The notes under the pieces were generated by a model, which worked only from the letters and a program-made list of their open reading frames with translations, was not told where the DNA came from and did no database searches. DNA of 25,659 bases. It comes from a virus. The position numbers and the translations under genes are program-made. Shown one piece after another: positions 14,870 through 22,238 of the stretch. The first letter of the stretch is position 1. Each line of letters starts with the position of its first letter. The DNA lies in IMG/VR virus record IMGVR_UViG_3300028571_000101, positions 1 to 25,659 of that record; one strand, written 5' to 3'.

Positions 14870-15343
14870 TCAGGCGGCCGGCGGGGGCTCGGGCGGCCGC
14901 GTGGTGGTGGCCCGCTTGGCCCGCCGGTCGAGCGCGGCGATGACCCCGCGCAGTTCCACATCTGTGGTCTGCCCGATGGGGCAGGCGACGGACGTGTCCA
15001 GGATGCCGCGCTGCCGCCGCAGGATGGCCTCGGCATAGCTCCAGGGCAGGCCCTGGTCGGCCAGTAGCGCCTGCACCTTGGTGAGCATGGCGCGGCGATC
15101 CAGGGCCGCCGCACCGGGGCCGCGGCCGGCCTTCTTGGGGTTGGTCGGCACCCAGCCGGCGCGACGGTACTCCAGCAGCAGGCTGTCACGCTCCTGCGCC
15201 GTGAGGTCCGCGGCGCTACCGGTGCGCCCGCCGGCGATGCGGCGGATTTGCGCCCGATAGGTCTCCTCATCCAGGCCGAGATGGGCGCGGGCGATGTGGA
15301 TCAGGGTCAACTCGTGGGTACGCAGGTCGGGGCGGGCGGTCAT
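14870..15343 (-). CDS. gemA: GemA protein, Mu gp16 family
   Basis: The product is 157 residues. Typical GemA/gp16 marks are LTLIHIARAHLGLDEETYRAQI, GRTGSAADLTAQERDSLLLEYRRAGW, then a Lys/Arg linker and VQALLADQGLPWSYAEAILRRQRG. GemA of Mu affects host gene expression and gyrase-linked functions during lytic growth. It lies directly before mor, its usual position. The ATG overlaps the preceding stop as ATGA. Confidence 0.92.
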   Translation of the reverse strand: MTARPDLRTHELTLIHIARAHLGLDEETYRAQIRRIAGGRTGSAADLTAQERDSLLLEYRRAGWVPTNPKKAGRGPGAAALDRRAMLTKVQALLADQGLPWSYAEAILRRQRGILDTSVACPIGQTTDVELRGVIAALDRRAKRATTTRPPEPPPAA

Positions 15344-16239
15344 GGCGCGGTCTCCGGGTCGGTCGGCAGGGCGAGTGCGGCGGCATCCGGCCCGCGGAGC
15401 AGGACTGCGCCGAGCGGCAGGGGCGGCCAGTCCCGGCCGGGGATGGTGTATTGGGCGATCCCCCGCACGGAGTGCCTGCGGCCGGCGACACTGAACACCC
15501 GTGCGACCAGGTGGCCGGCAGCGACCAGTTTGGGGAGATTGAGCCCGGTGCGCCGCAAGCCCTCCTCGACATGGGCGCAGGTGACGGGGCCTGGACGGGC
15601 GGCGATCCAGGCGACGACGGTGGCGGCCAGGGTCGGCGGGGGCGGACCGACGGGCCGCGGCGGGATGGGGCCGGGCCATTCGGCGCCGGCCGGGATCCAT
15701 TCGTTGCGCTCACGCCCGGAGTCGGCGCCGTGACAGCGACGCACCTGCAACCGGCCGTCCTTGGTGTAGCGCATCAGATAGCTGCCGGGATCACTGCCCA
15801 GCGCGGTTTTGGTCTGGTTGTAGGTCTCCGGTCCGGGTTGGGCGGCGATCCACAGCAAGAGGCGGGCGCCGTAGCCGTGGGCATCGGCCCGTTTGCGGGG
15901 GGCCTGCGCCAGGCGGGTCTTCGCGACCTCGCGGGAGATCTGGCGGCTGCGGACGTCGGTGGAACGCGGACTGCCCGAGGCTGGGGCGCTTAGGATGGCG
16001 GCGGCGGGTAGGCCGCTGGTAGCGCTGTGGTCTACCTGGGTCACAGCGTCCAGGATGGCTGGCGCAAGCGCCAACTGGGGTTTGAGATCCGCGCGGGGCA
16101 GCGGGCGCCGGGCCGCGACGGCGGCCGGGGTGCGCAGGGCTGCCGGCGGCACGTAGTCGCGGCGGGTCAATAGATTGTCGGTCAGGTGGGGGCTGACCGC
16201 TACGTCGCGCAGGGCGTCGGCGATGACGGGGTGGGTCAT
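15340..16239 (-). CDS. Hypothetical protein with duplicated winged-helix-like modules (299 aa)
   Basis: The first 120 residues are Ala/Pro/Arg-rich and likely disordered. Two related modules follow: about 126-190 (LLLWIAAQPGPETYNQTKTAL, SYLMRYTKDGRLQVRR) and about 205-270 (VVAWIAARPGPVTCAHVEEGL, LVAAGHLVARVFS). Each looks like a winged helix: helix after a PGP turn, helix, then a strand pair. Both point to DNA or protein binding, but I do not recognise the family. ATGA overlaps with DUF3164 upstream and gemA downstream place it in the middle-early operon. Confidence 0.75.
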   Translation of the reverse strand: MTHPVIADALRDVAVSPHLTDNLLTRRDYVPPAALRTPAAVAARRPLPRADLKPQLALAPAILDAVTQVDHSATSGLPAAAILSAPASGSPRSTDVRSRQISREVAKTRLAQAPRKRADAHGYGARLLLWIAAQPGPETYNQTKTALGSDPGSYLMRYTKDGRLQVRRCHGADSGRERNEWIPAGAEWPGPIPPRPVGPPPPTLAATVVAWIAARPGPVTCAHVEEGLRRTGLNLPKLVAAGHLVARVFSVAGRRHSVRGIAQYTIPGRDWPPLPLGAVLLRGPDAAALALPTDPETAP

Positions 16240-16937
16240 AGTGCTGCCTCCTGCGCGGCGGCGACGCGGGGATCTGCGTCACCAGGCCCGAAGCGGCTGA
16301 AGTCGAGCGGGACCTGCTCCCAGGGGGCGCGGGGGTCGGTGCGGGTGTAGGCGCGGAAGTAGACGGCGCTGCCGTCACTCTCCAGCGCGGCCCGGTAGGC
16401 GTGCTGGGCGCGTTGCCAGCGGGGGTCTGGGATCTCCATGCGGCAGAAGTCGAGCACCCGGCTGGGGGCGATGGTGCAGCCCTCGGCGCGGTTGACGAGC
16501 TGCCCGACGATGGCGACGAGCACGGGGTCGGCGTTGGGTATGGCGAGTCGCTCATCCAGGCACTCGCGCAGCAGGGCCTCGGCGGCGAGGATGGCGCTGC
16601 CGACCCGCATCCGCGGGCTGACGACGCGCTCGACGCGGCTGAGCCCGTCTTTACTGACGACGACGATGCCGCCGCTACGGCCGGTCAGGCGGACGCCGAA
16701 GGCGGCGCCGACCATGACCACATGGGCGTCGAGGTCGGCGAAACACAATACCTTGAGGGAGGCGAGGGTGCGACTGGCGCCGACACAGCGCCGGGTGAGG
16801 CGGGTGGCGAGGCGGTCACAGGCGCGGTCCAGTTCGGTCAGCCGCTCGTCGGGGACCCACTGGCCGCGGGCGTTGAGGCTGTAGCCCGGTGGGATCTCGA
16901 CCAGCGCTTGGTCGGCGGCTTTGGTGCGCTTAGTCAT
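16236..16937 (-). CDS. DUF3164 family protein
   Basis: The product is 233 residues and fits the DUF3164 pattern of Mu-like early regions: GYSLNARGQWVPDERLTELD, a helical span (LATRLTRRCVGASRTLASLKV), a beta region (AAFGVRLTGRSGGIVVVSKDGLSRVER), LRECLDE, and the C-terminal EIPDPRWQRAQHAYRAALES with AVYFRAYTRTD. Family function is unknown; a link to phage replication or DNA handling has been suggested only by position. Starts with an 8-base overlap with a small membrane gene. Confidence 0.88.
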   Translation of the reverse strand: MTKRTKAADQALVEIPPGYSLNARGQWVPDERLTELDRACDRLATRLTRRCVGASRTLASLKVLCFADLDAHVVMVGAAFGVRLTGRSGGIVVVSKDGLSRVERVVSPRMRVGSAILAAEALLRECLDERLAIPNADPVLVAIVGQLVNRAEGCTIAPSRVLDFCRMEIPDPRWQRAQHAYRAALESDGSAVYFRAYTRTDPRAPWEQVPLDFSRFGPGDADPRVAAAQEAAL

Positions 16938-17064
16938 CGTAGGTCTCCCAGAAGTCTTGTTGTACGCGGGTGATCTCGGCGTGCCGCTGGGCCCAATCGC
17001 GCAGGCCGCCCGCGGCCAGCGCCAGGTACGCGATGGCGCCGATGGCGATCAGCACGTCGTTCAT
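16930..17064 (-). CDS. Small single-span membrane protein (44 aa)
   Basis: The peptide MNDVLIAIGAIAYLALAAGG is a clear transmembrane helix, followed by a polar tail ending ETYDD. It starts in an ATGA overlap with the preceding gene and its TAA overlaps the DUF3164 start. High third-position GC supports coding. Short early membrane proteins in phages often block superinfection or host processes, but no function can be read here. Confidence 0.7.
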   Translation of the reverse strand: MNDVLIAIGAIAYLALAAGGLRDWAQRHAEITRVQQDFWETYDD

Positions 17065-17390
17065 GGCAGTGTCCTCCGGGGTGCCGGTGGCGGGGCCTGC
17101 GGGAGCAGGTCGCGGGCCAGGCGCAGCCGTTGCCGGTCGTGGTAGTCGGCGCTGCGCAGGGCGCTGCGGGCGCTGCTGGCGTGGTCGCTGTGGCCGTCGG
17201 TGTCGGGTTGGTAGCAGGCGGCCAGGGCGGCATGGGTGTTGGAGATGGCGTACAGGGCGCTCGCCAGTTCGTCATAGAGGGCGTCGACGCGGGTCATGGT
17301 GGTCTCCGGTGTCGCAGGGGCCGTGGATCTCCCGAGGGGTCCACCCGGGGCACAAGGCGCAAAGAAGTAGTCGGCGGGTTGTTCACTCAT
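17061..17390 (-). CDS. Small hypothetical early protein (109 aa, alternative start gives 78 aa)
   Basis: Two in-frame ATGs each have GGAG about six bases before them: 17390 (MSEQPADYFFAPCAPGG) and 17297 (MTRVDALYDELASALYA). The second part is a helical bundle-like stretch with many Ala, Asp and Arg residues and is coding-like. The first 31 codons have weaker third-position GC and could be a poorly conserved extension. ATGA overlap downstream. No family recognised. Confidence 0.6.
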   Translation of the reverse strand: MSEQPADYFFAPCAPGGPLGRSTAPATPETTMTRVDALYDELASALYAISNTHAALAACYQPDTDGHSDHASSARSALRSADYHDRQRLRLARDLLPQAPPPAPRRTLP

Positions 17391-17757
17391 GGTCATCTCC
17401 GGGGATGCTGCCGTCATGGCACGCGGGATCGGCCAGGCCCAGGTCGGTGTACATGGCGGTCAGGGCGGCGCGGTCCTCGGGGGTGCGCAGGTGCGTGGGG
17501 ATCCGTTCGATCTTGGCGCACTCCCGGATCAGGCCGGCCTGGGCGGTGTCGCTCGGGAGCGCGGCCCAGGTGCAGGTCGCGGTGACGCGGGTGGCGTACT
17601 GCCCGCGGTTGCAGCGCACGCCGGTGCGCGAACTGAGCCAGTCGACGCGGCAGCAGGCGTCGCAGCGGACTTCACCCGGGCCGGCGAGGTGCCAGCCGTG
17701 GCGGGCGCGCAGTTGCTCCGTGGGGGTGCCGGTGGGGTCGGCGATGATCTTGCTCAT
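17383..17757 (-). CDS. Cys-rich hypothetical early protein (124 aa)
   Basis: Residues about 32-65 carry CDACC, C in GVRCNRG and C in ATCTWA, which could bind zinc; further Cys occur near 79 (IRECAKIERIPTHLRTPEDRAA) and 112. The C-terminal half is helical, ending with an acidic GDDHE. It starts with an ATGA overlap with the SANT-like gene. Not recognised; a zinc-ribbon role is inferred from the cysteines. Confidence 0.7.
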   Translation of the reverse strand: MSKIIADPTGTPTEQLRARHGWHLAGPGEVRCDACCRVDWLSSRTGVRCNRGQYATRVTATCTWAALPSDTAQAGLIRECAKIERIPTHLRTPEDRAALTAMYTDLGLADPACHDGSIPGDDHE

Positions 17758-18125
17758 TGGGATGCTCCGTGGCTGGTTCCGTGGGAAAAGACCCGGTCAA
17801 TGACGCGCCGCGCGAGGGCGCGGTGGGCGTCGCGCTCCGCCGGGGTGGCCTGGTCACAGGGGCGCTGCTCGTCCAGTGCCCGCGCCTTGCGCTCGCGTGA
17901 CGGGCGCGCCGGGTCCGGTTGCGGCGCCGGGTCCGGGTCCGCCCGCTTCTTCAGGAGCGCCACCCGATCCCGGCAGACGCGCCCACAGCGCGGCGGGCCG
18001 ATCCGGGCCGCCGTCAGGTCGCGCGCCAGTTGCTCCCCGCTCAGGGCCGCGTCCGCCGCTTGCGCTGCCTCCAGCCAGGCATCCTCCACCGCCGTCCACC
18101 GCCTCCAGGGTTGCCGCGCGCTCAT
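17754..18125 (-). CDS. SANT/Myb-like small DNA-binding protein (123 aa)
   Basis: The N-terminal half has WTAVEDAWLEAAQAADAALS followed by GEQLARDLTAARIGPPRCGR and VCRDRVALLKKRA, the spacing of aromatic residues and helices seen in SANT/Myb-type helix-turn-helix domains of phages. The rest is charged and likely disordered, with RALARRVIDRVFSHG at the end. The ATG at 18125 overlaps the previous stop (ATGA). A regulator or DNA-handling role is inferred. Confidence 0.68.
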   Translation of the reverse strand: MSARQPWRRWTAVEDAWLEAAQAADAALSGEQLARDLTAARIGPPRCGRVCRDRVALLKKRADPDPAPQPDPARPSRERKARALDEQRPCDQATPAERDAHRALARRVIDRVFSHGTSHGASQ

Positions 18126-18349
18126 CGTGCCACCCCCCGCGCGCTCACCTGCGGGCCAGCGACCGCGGACACCGACACCACCACCTGCCCCTGCGCACGC
18201 AGGGCCACCGCGCAGGCCATCGCCTGGCGGCACCACTGATAGCGCGGACCCTGGGGGTCCGGGGTGGTCGGCCGCGGCACCCGGGCCAGGCGGGCGCGGG
18301 GCGCCCGGCGGGGCTCTTGCCAGCGTAGATGACGACGTGGCCTAGCCAT
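18122..18349 (-). CDS. Small basic hypothetical protein (75 aa)
   Basis: Begins MARPRRHLRWQEPRRAPRAR; strongly Arg-rich first half, then YQWCRQAMACAVALRAQGQV and a beta-like end VVVSVSAVAGPQVS. An ATG at 18358 would add three residues; GGATG lies before the chosen one. Overlaps both neighbours, the downstream one as ATGA. A basic protein of this kind may bind nucleic acid; no family recognised. Confidence 0.6.
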   Translation of the reverse strand: MARPRRHLRWQEPRRAPRARLARVPRPTTPDPQGPRYQWCRQAMACAVALRAQGQVVVSVSAVAGPQVSARGVAR

Positions 18350-19199
18350 GGGACACATCCAGTGCCGGGCGCTCTAACGCCGCCCACTCCGGCGGCGGCA
18401 CGGCATCGGCACAGCACTCACCGCCGGTGATGACCCGGAGCGCCCAGGCGTCCAGCAGGCGCGCCCGTTCGATGTCCACGTCATCTGCCCGGCGCTGGTC
18501 CACCAGCGACTGTGGCAGCGGCAGGGGCGCGCGATCCCGCTCGTGCAGGCGCCGGATCTTCAGCAGCCGCACCAGGGCGCCACACCGCTTGCGATACTCC
18601 GCCAGCAGGCGTTCGAGGTCGCCCATGCGATCCTCGGCGAGGCACAGCGCCTCACGGGCGTCGTCGGCGTCCTGGGCGTCCATGTCGGCCGCCCGCGCCT
18701 CCCCGACCGCGGCCAGCGTCGCCCGCGCCAGATACACCAGCGCCGCGTGCGCCTCCGGCCCCGCCGCGATGGTGGCGGCATCCAGGGCGCGCACCGCGCG
18801 CACTGACGTCTCAGCCGCGCCCAGGTCGCCGTCCGCGTCCGGGACGGGCCGCGTCTCCAGCGCGTCCGGCCAGGCGGCATCCACGCGCGGCGGCACGCTG
18901 ACGACGGCCGGGTAGAACACCAGGCCCACCCGGGCACTGGCCCCGACCAGGGCGGCATCGCCCAGGGGGGTGACCTGGTAGAGCGGGGCCTGCCGCAGGC
19001 TGGCCCCGGGGTCCAAGGCGTCCCAGGCCGGGGTGCTGTGCCCCGCACTGAGGAGGTAGCGGGCGCACAGGTGGCCGAGGGGGACAGCCTCATCCGTACC
19101 GTCGGCGCACAGGGCGATGGGCGCCGCCCCGCTGAGGGTGGCGCGGTAGTCGTACAGGAGGTCGATCAGGGTATCGAGCGTCAGGCCGGTGTCACCCAT
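18342..19199 (-). CDS. Hypothetical early protein (285 aa), larger member of a tandem paralogue pair
   Basis: The N-terminal part (about 1-110, MGDTGLTLDTLIDLLYDYRA, then LYQVTPLGDAALVG) includes a wing-like strand pair. After an Asp/Ala linker the C-terminal part (about 150-285) is helical: AALVYLARATLAAVGE, RMGDLERLLAEYRKRCGALV, ARLLDAWALRVITGG, VPPPEWAALE. This second part matches the next upstream gene segment by segment. The ATG at 19199 overlaps the stop of that gene by eight bases. I infer an ancient tandem duplication plus domain gain. Function unknown. Confidence 0.78.
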   Translation of the reverse strand: MGDTGLTLDTLIDLLYDYRATLSGAAPIALCADGTDEAVPLGHLCARYLLSAGHSTPAWDALDPGASLRQAPLYQVTPLGDAALVGASARVGLVFYPAVVSVPPRVDAAWPDALETRPVPDADGDLGAAETSVRAVRALDAATIAAGPEAHAALVYLARATLAAVGEARAADMDAQDADDAREALCLAEDRMGDLERLLAEYRKRCGALVRLLKIRRLHERDRAPLPLPQSLVDQRRADDVDIERARLLDAWALRVITGGECCADAVPPPEWAALERPALDVSHG

Positions 19200-19677
19200 G
19201 ATGCACCCCCTGCGCCAACGCCTCCGCCATCCGCTGCATGGACGCCCAGTCGGGCGGCGGGGCGGCCTCCGCAAACAGCGCCCCGCCCGACAGCACCTGC
19301 AGCGCCCAGGTCTCCAACTGGCCCGCCCGTTCCAACTGCACCGCCTCCGCCCGGCGCACCCCGTCCACCTGCTCCGTCACCCGCATCGGGTCCAGCGCCT
19401 GCCGCTCGCGCACCAGGCAGGCGAAGCGCAACACCCGCCGCCGGTAGCCGGCCACCAGCGCCTCCAGGTCTGCCAGCCGCGCCACGCTCGCCGCCAGCGT
19501 CTCCTGCGCCGCGTACAGCAGCGCCTGGTGCCCGGACTCGCGCTCCGCTGCACTGGCCAGCGCGCGGTAGATCACCGCCAGCGTGTCGGTGGGGACCCCA
19601 CTGAGGTCCAGGTCGGCGAAGGGGTCGGCGCTGACCGGCGCGGGCAGCCGGATCTGGGTCGCGGTTGAATCAAGCAT
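19192..19677 (-). CDS. Hypothetical early helical protein (161 aa), smaller paralogue
   Basis: GAGGAG seven bases before the ATG at 19677 is a strong ribosome site, so the TTG upstream is not used. The protein is mostly helical: ALASAAERESGHQALLYAAQ, LADLEALVAGYRRRVLRFAC, QLERAGQLETWALQVLSGG, PPPDWASMQRMAEALA. These align with the C-terminal half of the downstream 285-residue protein. It starts with an 8-base overlap with the gene before it. No known family recognised. Confidence 0.78.
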   Translation of the reverse strand: MLDSTATQIRLPAPVSADPFADLDLSGVPTDTLAVIYRALASAAERESGHQALLYAAQETLAASVARLADLEALVAGYRRRVLRFACLVRERQALDPMRVTEQVDGVRRAEAVQLERAGQLETWALQVLSGGALFAEAAPPPDWASMQRMAEALAQGVHHG

Positions 19678-19975
19678 GGTCGGTCTCCTCAAGCGCCGCG
19701 GCGCTCACTGCAACGGTGGTTGGAAAGGTCGAAAACAGCGCCCGCGCGTGCGGCGTCTGCCGCTGCGCGTTGCACCACTGCACCAGGTGCACCGCCGGGA
19801 AGCGGATCAGGCGGCACACACCGAGCCCGGCCCCCCCAATCAGTTCCCCGCCCGGGAAGCCCGGCACCGGCACCTGCCCCGGCGGCACCGCCAAGGTCAG
19901 CAACGCCGCCAGGCCCTCACAGCCCACGGCCAGGCCGGCGCGGCGGGCGAGTTGGTCGATGGTGAGGGGCGTCAT
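19670..19975 (-). CDS. Small hypothetical early protein (101 aa)
   Basis: Begins MTPLTIDQLARRAGLAVGCE, which looks like a helix-turn-helix start; then a Gly/Pro-rich loop (GFPGGELIGGAGLGVCR) and FPAVHLVQWCNAQRQ, reminiscent of small excisionase or AlpA-like folds. GGAGGGG lies just upstream of the ATG. Overlaps both neighbours. The DNA-binding suggestion is weak. Confidence 0.65.
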   Translation of the reverse strand: MTPLTIDQLARRAGLAVGCEGLAALLTLAVPPGQVPVPGFPGGELIGGAGLGVCRLIRFPAVHLVQWCNAQRQTPHARALFSTFPTTVAVSAAALEETDHA

Positions 19976-20490
19976 GCCTGCCCCTCCCACGCCGCGGCCA
20001 GGCGCTCAAGGAGCCGGTTGGTCATCCGCTGTTCGTTGAGCAGTTGCGTCAGCAGATCTTCTTGGCTGCTCGCAACCGCAGGCAGCAGGCCAGTAGAGCG
20101 CTCAATCGCGGCCAGCATCATCAGGGCTTGCTCGCCCTCGGACGCACAGGCCATAGCGGGCGCGGCACCGGCCGGCAGCGCCCCCGTCGGGGCTGTCGCA
20201 GCTTGCCGCGACGCGGCTTGGCGCGCTTCGTGCGCGGCGACCAGCGCCCGCGCCTGAGCCATATCACTCCACAGGCTCTTCCCGCTCCCGTGCCCACCGG
20301 TCTCGATCGCGGGGAGCCCCAGCTTGAACAACCGGGAGCGCGTGTTGCTGCCCCACGCGTCGGGCTTGCAGAGTCCCGCCTGTTCGCAGAGGACCAACGC
20401 CTGCCGGGACGGGACAAAATCCCCGTCCGGAAACGCCACTTTGGCCTCGGCGAGGCTGTAGGCCTTATAACCTTCAGGATTACGACGCAT
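19972..20490 (-). CDS. Hypothetical early protein (172 aa)
   Basis: Residues 1-75 form a compact domain (EGYKAYSLAEAKVAFPDGDF, ALVLCEQAGLCKPDAWGSNT, RLFKLGLPAIETGGHGSGKS). The GSGKS string is at the end of a strand but the rest of a P-loop ATPase is missing, so I do not call it one. A Thr/Ala/Pro linker follows, then a coiled-coil-like end, SQEDLLTQLLNEQRMTNRLL. GGGAG lies six bases before the ATG, inside the preceding gene. Not recognised. Confidence 0.72.
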   Translation of the reverse strand: MRRNPEGYKAYSLAEAKVAFPDGDFVPSRQALVLCEQAGLCKPDAWGSNTRSRLFKLGLPAIETGGHGSGKSLWSDMAQARALVAAHEARQAASRQAATAPTGALPAGAAPAMACASEGEQALMMLAAIERSTGLLPAVASSQEDLLTQLLNEQRMTNRLLERLAAAWEGQA

Positions 20491-20842
20491 GCTGCTCTCC
20501 CAACCTGCTGTTGATGCACCCACCCCGGCAGGCGCGCCACAGGGCCACGCGCTGCGGGTTGGCGGCCGAGAACGGGGCGGCTTGCGCCGCCGCGCAGTAG
20601 TCGCGCCGGACCTCCCCCAGCACCGGGCACTCCACGGTGGCCCCGCAGTAGCGCCCCTCCACCAAGGCCCGCAGCCGCTCCGGGATGGCCGGATAGCGGT
20701 CGTTCAAGACCTGGCTGATGATGGTGGGCGAGGGGAAGCGCGTGCCCGACGCCTCTTGCAGGTCCGCCACCACGGCGGCCTGGCTGGTGCGCTCGCAGCG
20801 CTCGCGCAGGACGGCAATCCAGTCACAGTTCGGCTCAATCAT
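20480..20842 (-). CDS. Phage HTH regulator of the CPVLGE type (120 aa)
   Basis: Starts MIEPNCDWIAVLRERCERTS. Residues about 20-50 form a helix-turn-helix (AAVVADLQEASGTRFPSPTI, ISQVLNDRYPAIPE), then LRALVEGRYCGATVECPVLG with further cysteines and NPQRVALWRACRGGCINSRL. This pattern is common in small regulators of Mu-like and other prophages early regions. The conserved cysteines may bind a metal. It starts in an ATGA overlap with the preceding gene; the upstream extension of the frame is a shadow. Confidence 0.82.
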   Translation of the reverse strand: MIEPNCDWIAVLRERCERTSQAAVVADLQEASGTRFPSPTIISQVLNDRYPAIPERLRALVEGRYCGATVECPVLGEVRRDYCAAAQAAPFSAANPQRVALWRACRGGCINSRLGEQHAS

Positions 20843-21405
20843 GGGATGACCTCCCCGGCGGCCGTGTAGGCGGCGCCGGTGTTGGGGTCGAAGATGCTCT
20901 TGTCGCGGCGCACGCGCGGGGGCTGGGGTCCCTTCCACCGGGCCGGGATCAGGGTCCAGGTCTGGGGGGCGACGCGGCGCAGGTAGCCGGCCCGGCAGAG
21001 GCGTTGGCAGTAGTCGCGGGCGTCGCTCTCGGCCACCGGGTGGTCATCGACACTGGCGTGCACGGCGAGATCCAGGGCGGTCCAGCGCTTGAGCACCCGC
21101 ATCAGGTGCCACATGCGCTCGCGCCGCAGGCCCGTCGTGACTGCGCTGCCGTCGGGGCTGACGCGCGGGGCATCGTGCCCGGGGTCACGGACCAGACGCC
21201 AGGCGCCGGGGGTGGCGTCGGCATCGTCCAGGGGGGCCAGGTAGCCGGCCGCGGCCAGGGCGGCGAGGTAATCACGGATGCGCCCGAGCACGCCGACCGG
21301 GGGCGCCTCAAGACGCGCGCGGATGGCAGGGGCGGTGATCTCTTGGCCGTCGGCGTGCAGGGCGCGCAGTTCGGTCCAGATGGCAGGGCGGAGCGAGGCG
21401 CGCAT
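20839..21405 (-). CDS. Double winged-helix hypothetical protein after MuB (188 aa)
   Basis: Two winged-helix-like halves are visible: about 8-70 (IWTELRALHADGQEITAPAI, YLAALAAAGYLAPLDD, AWRLV) and about 95-160 (RMWHLMRVLKRWTALDLAVH, YCQRLCRAGYLRRVAPQTW). The end (RVRRDKSIFDPNTGAAYTAA) is typical of proteins encoded after MuB in related phages. TGATG overlap with the MuB gene. Likely a DNA-binding early protein; exact role unknown. Confidence 0.75.
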   Translation of the reverse strand: MRASLRPAIWTELRALHADGQEITAPAIRARLEAPPVGVLGRIRDYLAALAAAGYLAPLDDADATPGAWRLVRDPGHDAPRVSPDGSAVTTGLRRERMWHLMRVLKRWTALDLAVHASVDDHPVAESDARDYCQRLCRAGYLRRVAPQTWTLIPARWKGPQPPRVRRDKSIFDPNTGAAYTAAGEVIP

Positions 21406-22160
21406 CAGTTGCCCCCCCGCAGTTCGCCGGTGCGCAGATCCCGCTTGCCCCAGGTCTTCACGTCGACCCGCTGCCAGCCCTTGATCTTCGCCTCCCGCAC
21501 GATCCGGTGCAGCGTGACGGCCACCCAGCGGGTGACCCCGGCCGACTCGACCAGGATCGCCTCCAGCAGGTCCTCGGTCAGCACCAGGTCGCGGCAGTAG
21601 GCCGCGGCCAGGATGGCGACATCCTCCCGACTGGCCGGCTGCGCCGGGACCCAGCGCAGCACCCGGTCGTGCACCGTGCGGTTGTGGCGCTTGAGTTTGG
21701 CGGGCAACCCCTCCTCCCCGATCAGGATCACGGGGGACAGCGACCCCTCGTAGATGTCCATCACCAGTTGCCCGCGGCCCTTGTCCACCAGGTAGTCGGC
21801 CTGGTCTATAATCAGGGGGCGCCGCGAGCGCGCGAGTTCTTCGCAGACCTGGCTCAACATCTCCGGCGTCGTCTTGGCCGGGTGCAGCCCCAGGACCTCG
21901 AGGATCTGGGCCAGGGTGTACTTGGCGCTCCACACCGACTTCATCTCGATGTAGACCGCCCGGCACTTGGCCGTGACCACTGCCGCCGCGCTGGACTTGC
22001 CCAGGCCCGGCACGCCGTGCATCTCCACCAGGCCCGGCAGGCCGCGCGAGCGCTCAAGGGTGTCTTCGGTCGCTTCCAGCAGCGCCGCGACGTTGGTCAG
22101 GGGCGCAAGGGTGCCCGCGGATGGGGGCCGTGCCAGGCCCCCGTGTGTCATGTCGGTCAT
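21405..22160 (-). CDS. B: MuB-type transposition ATPase
   Basis: The product is 251 residues. Walker A is GVPGLGKS at residues 49-56. Walker B is LIIDQAD, with D119 and Gln at 120 where AAA+ ATPases usually have the catalytic Glu. DRVLRWVPAQPASREDVAIL and the C-terminal helical part complete the AAA fold. MuB binds target DNA, recruits and stimulates the transposase and gives target immunity. The start at 22160 (MTDMTHGGL) has only weak GAG upstream; an ATG at 22151 is also possible. It is 78 bases after the transposase stop. Confidence 0.92.
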   Translation of the reverse strand: MTDMTHGGLARPPSAGTLAPLTNVAALLEATEDTLERSRGLPGLVEMHGVPGLGKSSAAAVVTAKCRAVYIEMKSVWSAKYTLAQILEVLGLHPAKTTPEMLSQVCEELARSRRPLIIDQADYLVDKGRGQLVMDIYEGSLSPVILIGEEGLPAKLKRHNRTVHDRVLRWVPAQPASREDVAILAAAYCRDLVLTEDLLEAILVESAGVTRWVAVTLHRIVREAKIKGWQRVDVKTWGKRDLRTGELRGGN

Positions 22161-22180
22161 TGTTGTTCTCGGTGCGCAGG

Positions 22181-22209
22181 CTGGGAGGTGCGAACTCCCG
22201 GCCTTTTTT
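22181..22209 (+). terminator. Intrinsic terminator-like hairpin on the + strand between B and A
   Basis: CTGGGAG and CTCCCGG can pair (seven positions including one G-T) around a seven-base loop, and CC then six Ts follow on the + strand. That is the layout of a rho-independent terminator reading toward higher coordinates, opposite to the phage operon. A second small stem (GCCCG/CGGGC) follows at 22212-22225. It may stop antisense transcription from entering the transposase gene. Confidence 0.5.
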
Positions 22210-22238
22210 ATGCCCGTCACCGGGCTGTTAAAGGTCGT

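Noticed and set aside
17298-17390. Separate 30-codon ORF with GTGA and ATGA overlaps in the same gap
   Set aside because: An in-frame ATG with a strong GGAG site competes for the same bases and extends the next gene; the alternative peptide is Pro/Arg-rich and looks random.
19972-20490. P-loop ATPase call from GHGSGKS in the 172-residue protein
   Set aside because: No hydrophobic strand pattern before it, no Walker B, and the following part is a linker. A chance match is likely.
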